Assembly: GCA_014799645.1 (NCBI GenBank)
Contig: JAAVHQ010000009.1
Location: 114,602 to 127,611, forward strand
Length of the DNA stretch: 13,010 nt
Direction of reading: 5' to 3'
DNA from: Clostridiales bacterium
GTDB taxonomy: Bacteria; Bacillota; Clostridia; Christensenellales; UBA3700
Of this stretch, positions 1 to 6,699 are shown piece by piece (the stretch's first letter is position 1; each line of letters starts with the position of its first letter). The notes beneath the pieces were generated by a model, which saw only the letters and a list, made by a program, of their open reading frames with translations, searched no databases and had not been told where the DNA came from. Position numbers and translations under genes: made by a program.

Positions 1-2481
1 CACGACGGTCAGTATACGGGAGCGATTTTCGGGTATATGAATATGCTTATCAAGATAATCGACACCTATAAGCCGACGCACGTGATAGCCACTTTTGACA
101 GAAAAGCGCCAACGTTTAGAAAGTCGATGTACGAGGGCTACAAGGCCACTCGAAAGCCTATGCCTCACGAACTTGCAAGTCAGCTCGTCCCTCTCAAAGA
201 GATTTTGAGCGCAATGCAAATTCCTATTTTGGAAATGGACGGCTACGAGGCGGACGACATTATCGGCACGCTTGCCAAAAAATTCAATACGCAGACGTTT
301 ATCGTCACTGGAGATAAAGACTCTTTACAACTTATTGACGACACTACGACCGTACTTTTGACGAAGAAGGGAATCACCGAGATTGCCTATTACGACGAGG
401 CTATGCTCAAAAGCGAGGGGCTTGTTCCATCGCAGATAATAGACCTCAAATCATTGATGGGCGACTCGTCGGATAATATCCCAGGCGTTGCGGGCGTGGG
501 CGAAAAGACTGCTCGCGACTTGCTTGCGAAGTACGAGACTTTGGACGGAGTATACGAGCATATCGACGAAATCAAAGGCAAATTGCAAGAAAAACTCGCT
601 CAAAACAAGGAAATGGCTTATCTTTCCTACGATTTGGCGACTATAAACGTCAATTCGCCGATAGAGTTCGACAACCTCGATAGAGCCAAGTTGAATAGCG
701 TATTTTCAAGCGAAGTCAAGGCTCTTCTCAAAAAACTTGAACTTACCAAAATCGTAGATAGAATGAATTTCGATTCGCAAGAAGAGACCGCCAAGGCGGA
801 AGTTAATATCCCTACGGCTATCGACGTTGACAATTTGGACGCTCTCGGCGAAGTATTGTCCAAGATAATTTTGTGCGGGAAATTTGCGTTTTCCTTGTCG
901 GGGCGTATTACTTTTGCCGTTGACGACGAATGTTACAACATAGTGATTGCCGACAATCTTTTGGGCGAAGGCATAAGTTACGGCGATTTCCTTGACGCGT
1001 GCAAGCCGATTTTTGAGAGTAAGAATATTATCAAGACGTGTTTTGACTACAAAAACAATCTTCACGTGCTTGCCAAAGACGATATTTCGCTTGTGGGAGT
1101 TAAGAACGACGTACTGCTCAAAGCATACTTGATTGACGCCAACAGAAATTATAAGTCCGAGCAAGAATTGTTCAATGCGTACAATTTACCCGAGGGTGAA
1201 GAAAGCGCGTTGATAGCATATATCGACGGTATTTTGGACAAGGAATTGCAAGAAAGAGGACTTGAAGACTTATATTATAATCTTGAATTGCCGCTCGTCG
1301 ACGTACTTTTTGATATGGAAAGAGAGGGATTTAGAATAGATTTGGAGATACTCAAAGATTTGAGCGACAAATATTCTAAGGAACTTGACTCGCTTATTAA
1401 AGAGATTGTAGAACTTGCGGGTAAGCCGTTCAACGTCAATTCGACCAAGCAACTTGCCAGCGTACTCTTCGAAGATTTGGGATTGAAGAGCGGCAAGAAG
1501 ACCAAGACGGGGTATTCTACCAACGTTGAGGTGCTCAATTCGATAAAAAATCAACACCCAATCGTGCCTCTTATCTTACGTCAAAGGGAACTTTCCAAGT
1601 TGAAATCAACCTATTTGGACGGAATGTTGCCGCTTATCGACAGCAAGCAAAAGATTCACACGATATTCAAGCAGACTGTTACTGCGACGGGCAGACTTTC
1701 GTCGACCGAGCCGAATTTGCAAAATATCCCGATAAGAAAGACGGAAGGCAAGCAAATTCGCAAGATGTTTATTGCGAGCGAGGGCAATACCTTAGTATGC
1801 GCCGACTATTCGCAAATTGAGTTGCGACTAATGGCTCAATTCAGCGGTGACGAAACTATGATACACGCTTTCAACAACAACGTTGATATTCACTCGACGA
1901 CTGCGTCTAAAGTATTCGGCGTACCGCTCGATATGGTCACTGCGGATATGCGTAGGCAAGCGAAAGCCGTCAACTTCGGCATAATTTACGGCATAAGCGA
2001 CTTCGGTCTTTCCGAAGATTTGGGTATCCCCGTATACAAGGCGAGAGACTTTATCGCGGGCTATTTTGCGACCTATCCCAAAGTAAAAGAATATATGGAC
2101 AAATGCGTAGAAATTGCCAAAGAAAAAGGCTACGTCACCACCTATATGAACAGAAGGAGAGAGATACCTGAACTCAAATCTTCCAACTACAATTTGCGTA
2201 GTTTTGGCGAGCGCGTCGCAATGAATATGCCGCTGCAAGGAAGCGCGAGCGATATAATAAAGGTTGCTATGCTCAGAGTACACAAGGCGCTCAAAGAGGG
2301 CGGATTCAAGGCAAAGCTTATTATGCAAGTCCACGACGAATTGATAATAGATACACCGCTTGACGAGTGCGAAAAGGTCAAGAAATTGCTTGTCGAGAGT
2401 ATGGAAAATATCACAACTGACTTTGACGTCAAACTTATTGCCGAGTGTAGCTCAGGTAATAGTTGGTTGGAGGCTAAATAA
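1..2481 (+). CDS. polA: DNA polymerase I (5' end outside the window)
   Basis: Fills gaps and removes RNA primers in replication and repair. The reading frame is open from base 1 (HDGQYTGAIFGY...), so the in-frame ATG at 37 is internal and roughly 20 N-terminal residues are missing. The 5'-nuclease domain looks intact, with acidic motifs EADD, TGDKDSLQ and GDSSDNIPGV and a helix-hairpin-helix (VGEKTA). The central 3'-5' exonuclease-like domain is degenerate: the family motif FAFDTE reads FAFSLS (886-900), losing two metal-binding acidic residues, so proofreading is probably absent. The polymerase domain is complete: motif A DYSQIELR (1804-1827), motif B RRQAKAVNFGIIYG (1951-1992) and motif C VHDE (2329-2340). 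Motif B has Phe at the position corresponding to E. coli F762. The stop overlaps the coaE start (TAATG), indicating translational coupling. Confidence 0.97.
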   Translation, partial: HDGQYTGAIFGYMNMLIKIIDTYKPTHVIATFDRKAPTFRKSMYEGYKATRKPMPHELASQLVPLKEILSAMQIPILEMDGYEADDIIGTLAKKFNTQTFIVTGDKDSLQLIDDTTTVLLTKKGITEIAYYDEAMLKSEGLVPSQIIDLKSLMGDSSDNIPGVAGVGEKTARDLLAKYETLDGVYEHIDEIKGKLQEKLAQNKEMAYLSYDLATINVNSPIEFDNLDRAKLNSVFSSEVKALLKKLELTKIVDRMNFDSQEETAKAEVNIPTAIDVDNLDALGEVLSKIILCGKFAFSLSGRITFAVDDECYNIVIADNLLGEGISYGDFLDACKPIFESKNIIKTCFDYKNNLHVLAKDDISLVGVKNDVLLKAYLIDANRNYKSEQELFNAYNLPEGEESALIAYIDGILDKELQERGLEDLYYNLELPLVDVLFDMEREGFRIDLEILKDLSDKYSKELDSLIKEIVELAGKPFNVNSTKQLASVLFEDLGLKSGKKTKTGYSTNVEVLNSIKNQHPIVPLILRQRELSKLKSTYLDGMLPLIDSKQKIHTIFKQTVTATGRLSSTEPNLQNIPIRKTEGKQIRKMFIASEGNTLVCADYSQIELRLMAQFSGDETMIHAFNNNVDIHSTTASKVFGVPLDMVTADMRRQAKAVNFGIIYGISDFGLSEDLGIPVYKARDFIAGYFATYPKVKEYMDKCVEIAKEKGYVTTYMNRRREIPELKSSNYNLRSFGERVAMNMPLQGSASDIIKVAMLRVHKALKEGGFKAKLIMQVHDELIIDTPLDECEKVKKLLVESMENITTDFDVKLIAECSSGNSWLEAK

Positions 2482-3044
2482 TGAAAATCGCGATTATCGG
2501 CGGTATAGGCAGCGGAAAGAGCAGAGTCCTCTCGCTTTTGGCTAATTACGGCGAAAGGGTATGCGATTGCGATGAAATATATAACAGAATATGCGAATTA
2601 CCTAGGTATATCGAGCAAATTCAAAATAAATTCGGCGCGGTAAAAGACGGCAAGATAGACAAGAAGTCGCTTGGAGAAATAGTCTTTGCAGATAGAGAGA
2701 AGTTGCGTGAACTTAATTCTTTGGCGCATCCGTTGGTCTTTGAAGAGATTGACAAAATCTATAAAAAAAACGACGGCAAGCTTTTTGTCGAAGTGTCCGC
2801 TTTTGATATTGATATGAAGAATTATTTCGACGAGATAATTTATGTCAAGAGTCAAAAATCTACTCGAATTGAGCGCGTAATGAGCAGAAATAAATGTGAC
2901 GAAGATTACGTCTTATCCGTAATGTCAAAGCAGATGAGCGACGAGGAGATGGAAAGCGTAGCCGATTTTGTAATTGTCAACGACGGCGATATAGGGTCTT
3001 TGGAAAGCCAAGTAGAGTGGATATTACAGTGGCTGGATAAGTAA
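2481..3044 (+). CDS. coaE: dephospho-CoA kinase
   Basis: Catalyses the last step of coenzyme A synthesis, ATP-dependent phosphorylation of the 3'-OH of dephospho-CoA, in the cytosol. The 187-residue product starts with a Walker A loop GGIGSGKS (residues 7-14). It then shows DCDEIY in place of the usual DADxIA, the helix LNSLAHPLVFEEI (78-90) typical of the family, and a C-terminal QMSDEEMESVADFVIVNDG segment (151-169) matching the family's QM..EEK...AD.VI.N.G. Two departures are visible: Arg follows the P-loop serine where Thr is usual, and the family's DVPLLFE strand is replaced by EVSAFDI. The length is slightly below the usual 195-205 residues. It overlaps polA by one base; polA and coaE are neighbours in many Firmicutes, in B. 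subtilis with mutM between them, which is absent here. Function is fairly sure from fold motifs and context. Confidence 0.9.
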   Translation: MKIAIIGGIGSGKSRVLSLLANYGERVCDCDEIYNRICELPRYIEQIQNKFGAVKDGKIDKKSLGEIVFADREKLRELNSLAHPLVFEEIDKIYKKNDGKLFVEVSAFDIDMKNYFDEIIYVKSQKSTRIERVMSRNKCDEDYVLSVMSKQMSDEEMESVADFVIVNDGDIGSLESQVEWILQWLDK

Positions 3045-3094
3045 AATTTTCGAATGAAATTTATATGGACAATATGGTATAAAATCACAAATAA

Positions 3095-3124
3095 AAATAC
3101 GGCACTTTTTGCCGTATTTCTTTA
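3095..3124. terminator. bidirectional rho-independent terminator between coaE and the MscS gene
   Basis: A perfect 10-bp stem, AAATACGGCA (3095-3104) with TGCCGTATTT (3110-3119), has the short loop CTTTT. It is followed by a T-rich run on the plus strand. The reverse strand reads out into GTATTTTTAT, so the same hairpin can end both the polA-coaE transcript and the convergent channel transcript. Confidence 0.85.
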
Positions 3125-3154
3125 TTTCAACAGTAGTGGAGAAATCTTATAAAT

Positions 3155-4024
3155 TTACTCTTTATCGGTCGTTTCTTTTGTCTCTTCGACTTTGACGTCA
3201 TTCTTGACGTGTACGTCGAGTTGAGGATAGGGAATGCAAATTCCGTTTTCGTCGAAAGTCTTCTTGACTGCTTCCAACATATACCAGTGAGCCGTCCAAT
3301 AGTCGTCGCTTTTGGTGTAATACCTTGCGAGAATATCAATGGAATTTGCCGAATGCGCCTTGATGTTTATAAACGGCGCGGGGTCTTTGAGAATAAGTTC
3401 ATTCTTATCGATGCATTCTTTGATAAGCTCCTTTGCCTTTTCAAAGTCGCAGTCGTATGAAATGCTGAACACGAGGTCGTTTCTTCTCGTGTCTTTTACG
3501 CTGTAATTGGTTACCGTACTGTTGCCGGCGACGCCGTTTGGGATGACAATAACTTTGTTGTCGCTCGTGCGTAGGTAAGTGTAGAAGAGTTTAATGTCTT
3601 CAACCGTGCCGCTATTGCCGTCGCATTCGATATAGTCGCCTATTTTGTACGGACGCATTATGATGATTATTACGCCGCCTGCGAAGTTGGACAACGAGCC
3701 TTGCAAAGCAAGACCAATTGTCAAGCCGACCGACGTAATAGCCGCGGCAATGGACGAAGTTTCGATACCGAGATAGGCGAGTACGCATGCAAAACCTATA
3801 AATACAAGTATACGTCTAAGCCAAGGTATAGATACTTTTCTCAGCGTTTCGTCGACGTGTTTCTTTTCCAATCTCTTGTTGATTTTTTTGCAAATTGATT
3901 TGACTATCGCGCAGTATATAAAGAATACAATCAAAGCAATGACAATTTTCAAGCCTTCCGTTACAAGCCAGTTGCTCACGGTAGTCAGTATTTCGGAAAA
4001 CGTCACAGACATCAAATAAGTCAT
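3155..4024 (-). CDS. MscS-family small-conductance mechanosensitive channel
   Basis: An inner-membrane channel that should open under membrane tension on osmotic downshock and release solutes. The 289-residue protein has three predicted membrane helices (about residues 24-44, 68-86 and 91-125). The third is the Gly/Ala-rich pore helix, with the family signature GLTIGLALQGSLSNFAGG (100-117) followed by RPYKIGDYIE. Next comes the beta domain, including GTVEDIKLFYTYLRTSDNK and VIVIPNG (158-164), which closely matches E. coli MscS. The C-terminal alpha/beta part ends in FDENGICIPYPQLDVHV (257-273), as in the family, then a charged tail rich in Glu and Lys. Length equals that of E. coli MscS (286). 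The start is set by GAGGGAG a few bases upstream of ATG; a second Met at codon 5 is possible. Its promoter diverges from that of the GNAT gene. Confidence 0.95.
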   Translation of the reverse strand: MTYLMSVTFSEILTTVSNWLVTEGLKIVIALIVFFIYCAIVKSICKKINKRLEKKHVDETLRKVSIPWLRRILVFIGFACVLAYLGIETSSIAAAITSVGLTIGLALQGSLSNFAGGVIIIIMRPYKIGDYIECDGNSGTVEDIKLFYTYLRTSDNKVIVIPNGVAGNSTVTNYSVKDTRRNDLVFSISYDCDFEKAKELIKECIDKNELILKDPAPFINIKAHSANSIDILARYYTKSDDYWTAHWYMLEAVKKTFDENGICIPYPQLDVHVKNDVKVEETKETTDKE

Positions 4025-4055
4025 ATTTTACTCCCTCTATTGTTATTTTGCTTAA

Positions 4056-4084
4056 ATAATATCAAAAATTATCAAATTTGGCAA
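4056..4084 (-). promoter_or_regulatory. sigma-A promoter of the MscS gene
   Basis: On the minus strand TTGCCA (-35, 4079-4084) and TATTAT (-10, 4056-4061) are separated by exactly 17 bp, about 30 bases upstream of the start codon. Confidence 0.65.
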
Positions 4085-4098
4085 TATATTTGATATAC

Positions 4099-4111
4099 TT
4101 GCTCCGAGCAA
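4099..4111. promoter_or_regulatory. candidate shared operator between divergent promoters
   Basis: TTGCTCCGAGCAA is a perfect palindrome (6-bp arms, one central base) lying between the two outward-facing -35 boxes. ATACTTGC occurs directly repeated beside it, at 4095-4102 and 4113-4120, 18 bp apart start to start. A regulator bound here could affect both the channel and the acetyltransferase genes. No regulator is identifiable nearby, so the role is inference. Confidence 0.35.
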
Positions 4112-4116
4112 CATAC

Positions 4117-4145
4117 TTGCCATTGGTTAAAGTATATGTTATAAT
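4117..4145 (+). promoter_or_regulatory. sigma-A promoter of the GNAT membrane protein gene
   Basis: TTGCCA (4117-4122), a 17-bp spacer and a perfect TATAAT (4140-4145) lie 38 bases upstream of the ATG at 4184. Confidence 0.75.
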
Positions 4146-4183
4146 AATCAAAATGGCGACAAGTAGAGGTAGCGGGCTTTAAT

Positions 4184-5347
4184 ATGGACAAAGATAAGAT
4201 GAGAAAGTGGAAAAAGATAATAAACGCGCTATGCATCATAAGCGGCATTATGATTTTTGTCTTAGCCATAGTAAGCGTTTACGTGTCTAATGAGAAACTC
4301 TCAAAGAATTTGGTCAGAATAGATATCGCTTTAATGTTTTTTATCATTATATTCGGAGGCATAGGCACAAGAGTATTTCAAATTAAAGAAGCGACGTCTG
4401 CGGCAAAGAAGATTTATCAAAGTCATAAAGACCGTGTTGCAAAAAATGCCCCCGAAAACTTAATAGATCCGGTATCGGGCGCATTAAAAGAGAGGAAAGA
4501 CGATGATTCTATAGTTGTTCCGCTAGATGATAACGATAGTAAACGTTTCCCTAAAATTGCGTGGTTCTATATAATATTATTAGTATTGTTTCTAGGTTGT
4601 CCTTTTGTAGGAGTTATAATGTTCAGATTGAACAAGTTCCTCATAGGCGGATTGTTGTTTGGTTTTGGAGTTTTGTGTTTTGCTACTATTATAATCGTCA
4701 GCAACGTTTATACGAAAAAGCAGCAGAGAAACAGTCAAAGAGGAGAGTATGGTAATTCAGTTAGTAGAGGCGAATATGACAATTCAGCTCGCAATTTAGT
4801 GAATATTGCCAGCTCAATGGACGGGAACGTTTCGCCGCAAAGTACAACCACAGAACCGAAATACGCTTTTTCCAATAGAGAAGTCCCCGTCGAACTTTCA
4901 AGAGCGAGCGTAAGCAAAGCGGAAGAAATATGGAAAATGCAAAAGTTTGCGTTTGCAGATTTATTGAGAAAGTATGGGGACTACGACACGTCGCCAGCAA
5001 ACGAGACGATTGACAAAGTAAAATCGAGATTCGAAGATCCCAACACTTATCATTATTTCATAAAAGTGAAAGATAAAAACGTAGGAGTAATAAGAATAGT
5101 CGACCCGAAAACGGGGGAGAAAAAGCGGCTTGCTCAAATTTTCATTATGCCGGAGTATAGGCGCAATCGATACGCATATTCGGCGATAAAGAAAGCGGAA
5201 AAAATACACGGCGAGAAAGATTGGGAAGTGGAGACGATTTTTCAAGAAAGATATCTTGTAAAGTTTTATATGCATTTAGGATATAAAACTACCGATAAAA
5301 TAGAACGGGTAAATTCAAAAATGGTTTTGGTCGGTTTAGAGAAATAA
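4184..5347 (+). CDS. membrane-anchored GNAT-family N-acetyltransferase
   Basis: A 387-residue protein with two parts. Residues 1-175 hold four predicted membrane helices (about 13-34, 46-66, 124-146, 152-174), with a charged stretch (68-122) between the second and third. A polar linker with two copies of RGEYxNS (186-192 and 195-201) leads to a C-terminal GNAT domain (about 235-387). GNAT features are an N-terminal strand-helix (VELSRASVSKAEEIWKMQ), motif A strand AQIFIMPEYRRNRYAYSAI (317-335) and the late segment FYMHLGYK (361-368), which normally follows the general-acid region. The acetyl-CoA loop, usually Q/R-x-x-G-x-G/A, reads R-R-N-R-Y-A, with Arg 329 instead of the first Gly. The substrate is unknown. 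The ribosome binding site (AGAGGT, 4165-4170) is rather far from the ATG. A strong terminator follows directly. The family call is good; activity is uncertain. Confidence 0.85.
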   Translation: MDKDKMRKWKKIINALCIISGIMIFVLAIVSVYVSNEKLSKNLVRIDIALMFFIIIFGGIGTRVFQIKEATSAAKKIYQSHKDRVAKNAPENLIDPVSGALKERKDDDSIVVPLDDNDSKRFPKIAWFYIILLVLFLGCPFVGVIMFRLNKFLIGGLLFGFGVLCFATIIIVSNVYTKKQQRNSQRGEYGNSVSRGEYDNSARNLVNIASSMDGNVSPQSTTTEPKYAFSNREVPVELSRASVSKAEEIWKMQKFAFADLLRKYGDYDTSPANETIDKVKSRFEDPNTYHYFIKVKDKNVGVIRIVDPKTGEKKRLAQIFIMPEYRRNRYAYSAIKKAEKIHGEKDWEVETIFQERYLVKFYMHLGYKTTDKIERVNSKMVLVGLEK

Positions 5348-5376
5348 AAAAGGACGGTTTATAACCGTCTTTTTCT
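5346..5376. terminator. bidirectional terminator shared by the GNAT gene and tRNA-Leu
   Basis: GACGGTT (5353-5359), loop TAT, AACCGTC (5363-5369), then six T on the plus strand. The minus strand runs into CTTTTTTATTTC after the same stem, so it can also end the tRNA transcript. Confidence 0.85.
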
Positions 5377-5377
5377 T

Positions 5378-5460
5378 TGGTGCGGTTATCGGGACTTGAA
5401 CCCGAACGGTCTCCCATACGCCCCTCAAACGTACGCGTCTGCCTATTCCGCCATAACCGC
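5378..5460 (-). tRNA. tRNA-Leu, anticodon GAG
   Basis: Read on the minus strand, acceptor GCGGTTA pairs with TAACCGC, followed by discriminator A and an encoded CCA (5378-5380). The D arm is GCGG...GCAGACGC. The anticodon stem TACGT/GCGTA encloses loop TTGAGGG, with anticodon GAG (5424-5426), which reads CUC and CUU leucine codons. The T arm is TCGGG-TTCAAGT-CCCGA, and the longer variable arm fits a class II tRNA-Leu. Total length is 83 bases including CCA. Confidence 0.95.
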
Positions 5461-5477
5461 TTAACATTGCACTACTA

Positions 5478-5506
5478 ATAATATATAAAAGTTTGTGGAT
5501 TGTCAA
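5478..5506 (-). promoter_or_regulatory. sigma-A promoter of tRNA-Leu
   Basis: On the minus strand a perfect TTGACA (5501-5506), a 17-bp spacer and TATTAT (5478-5483) end about 17 bases before the mature tRNA 5' end. Confidence 0.75.
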
Positions 5507-5639
5507 ACGTTTTTGAATATTTTTATTATAAATTTGTACAAAGGGTATTTTCCTAGCAAAATTATCCTCTTATTTTCTTTATATATTTTAAATATTTTAT
5601 CAGTATTTGGCGACGAAAAAATTTTGTAAAATTATTAGA

Positions 5640-5655
5640 TTTTTTTGCAAAAAAA
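5640..5655 (+). promoter_or_regulatory. A/T-tract upstream of the PadR promoter, possible UP element
   Basis: Seven T, GC, then seven A form a 16-bp palindrome ending three bases before the -35 box at 5659. A-tracts in this place can contact the RNA polymerase alpha subunit. The role here is inferred from position only. The wider 5461-5717 gap is very AT-rich and otherwise holds just the two promoters. Confidence 0.35.
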
Positions 5656-5658
5656 CTC

Positions 5659-5687
5659 TTGACAAACAATACTATGCAATGTATAGT
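5659..5687 (+). promoter_or_regulatory. sigma-A promoter of the PadR operon
   Basis: A perfect TTGACA (5659-5664), a 17-bp spacer and TATAGT (5682-5687) lie about 30 bases upstream of the PadR ATG. Confidence 0.8.
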
Positions 5688-5690
5688 ATT
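5668..5690. promoter_or_regulatory. 23-bp operator palindrome, likely PadR autoregulatory site
   Basis: Arms AATACTAT (5668-5675) and ATAGTATT (5683-5690) are perfect inverted repeats. The centre GCAATGT also pairs except for one position (5676/5682). The site covers the spacer and the whole -10 box, so a bound dimer would block polymerase. PadR regulators commonly repress their own operon from such sites; binding here is inferred. Confidence 0.65.
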
Positions 5691-5717
5691 ATGTAATAAA
5701 GGGTATTGAGGTGAGCG

Positions 5718-6020
5718 ATGGATTCTCAACTTAAAAAGGGACTTTTGGAAGGATGCGTATTAGCGGCTATCCGCGACGAAGAGTCGTACGGATACGCGAT
5801 AATAGGGCAGCTTTCGCCATACATCGAAATATCCGAATCAACTTTGTACCCGATACTTAAACGTTTGGAGAGTTCAAAGTGCATTGTCGTTCGCAACAGA
5901 TTATATGGCGGAAGACTTAGGAAATACTATAAAATAACAGATAGAGGAAGGGCAAAACTCAGAGAGTTTTGTTTGGATATGGAGCAAATGATGGAGATTT
6001 ACCGCTTTTTAAGGAAGTAA
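5718..6020 (+). CDS. PadR-family transcriptional regulator
   Basis: A short (100-residue) winged-helix DNA-binding protein, the size of the compact PadR subgroup. Diagnostic segments are the N-terminal KGLLEGCVLAAI (7-18), then SYGYAIIGQL (23-32), the recognition helix ISESTLYPILKRLE (38-51) and the wing RLRKYYKITDRGRAKL (66-81). The C-terminal helix (about 85-99) would form the dimer interface. The start is set by GAGGTG 5-10 bases upstream. It is first in an operon with a HAAS/DUF1700-type protein 13 bases downstream, a common Firmicutes pairing. The palindrome over its own promoter suggests autorepression; the inducing signal is not visible. Confidence 0.95.
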   Translation: MDSQLKKGLLEGCVLAAIRDEESYGYAIIGQLSPYIEISESTLYPILKRLESSKCIVVRNRLYGGRLRKYYKITDRGRAKLREFCLDMEQMMEIYRFLRK

Positions 6021-6033
6021 GGAGGATGGAGAA

Positions 6034-6690
6034 ATGAATAAGCGAAGTTGGTTCAAACAGTTGGATAGAGAATTGATTGCGCAAGGCGAGTCAAAAGACG
6101 AGCGCAAAGAGATTCTCAAATACTACGAAGAAATGTATCGAGATAAAATCGAAGACGGCTTGACAGAGAAAGAAGTCTTGCGCGAATTCGGTTTCCCCGA
6201 GGACGTAGCCGATAGCGTAAGAAGCGACGATAGAAGAGCGCTGAGAAGGCGTTCGGATTATCGCGACGATTACCGTGATAATTACCGTGACGAATATCGA
6301 GAAGGTTACCGCGACGGCTATCGCGAGCGTGACCGTGACAGAGCGAGAGATCGCGACGACTACGACGATAGAGATAGGAATAGAGAGAAAGAGAAACCTC
6401 GCAGAAAGAGAAGAAGTCTGATAGGCGGCTTGTTCAAGACGATATTTACGATAGTATTCGGCATATTGAGCGTCTTGTTGTCAATCGTGCTATTTGTCGC
6501 TCATATCGGATTCGTCATTGCAGGCATAGCGGTTATGATTGCGTCGTTTACGCTCATTACGCAAAATATAGGCGCATTCATAATGCTAATCGGTGTAGGC
6601 GTAATAATAATCGCAGTCGGCGGTTTGTTGAATTCGGTAGGCTTTTTATCTCGCAAGTTAATTAAGCGTGTTGTCAAAGGCAGAGCCTAA
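6034..6690 (+). CDS. HAAS/DUF1700-type membrane protein with Arg/Asp-rich tetrad-repeat linker
   Basis: A 218-residue protein in three parts. Residues 1-65 form a helical domain (WFKQLDREL, DERKEILKYYEEMYRDK, EKEVLREFGFPEDVADSV) typical of HAAS/DUF1700 proteins found beside PadR regulators. Residues 66-127 form a strongly charged linker made almost only of Arg, Asp, Glu and Tyr, including six tetrads of the form xYR(D/E) at 75-98 and then RD dipeptides. Residues 129-205 hold two or three membrane helices rich in Ile, Val and Gly, followed by a basic tail. GGAGG directly after the PadR stop sets the start. HAAS domains are thought to act as sensors or partners in envelope regulation; the exact role is unknown. 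The linker length and regularity are unusual. Confidence 0.85.
   Translation: MNKRSWFKQLDRELIAQGESKDERKEILKYYEEMYRDKIEDGLTEKEVLREFGFPEDVADSVRSDDRRALRRRSDYRDDYRDNYRDEYREGYRDGYRERDRDRARDRDDYDDRDRNREKEKPRRKRRSLIGGLFKTIFTIVFGILSVLLSIVLFVAHIGFVIAGIAVMIASFTLITQNIGAFIMLIGVGVIIIAVGGLLNSVGFLSRKLIKRVVKGRA
6256..6327 (+). repeat. six in-frame 12-bp repeats encoding xYR(D/E) tetrads
   Basis: Six consecutive 12-base units encode DYRD, DYRD, NYRD, EYRE, GYRD and GYRE. Codons differ between copies (tat/tac for Tyr; cgc/cgt/cga for Arg), so the repeat is better kept in protein than in DNA. Confidence 0.8.
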
Positions 6691-6699
6691 GGAGGGTAT

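Noticed and set aside
706..1164. Long minus-strand open frame inside polA
   Set aside because: Antisense to strongly conserved polymerase coding sequence, with no ribosome binding site or recognisable domain. Others inside polA, thrS and the M29 gene were rejected for the same reason.
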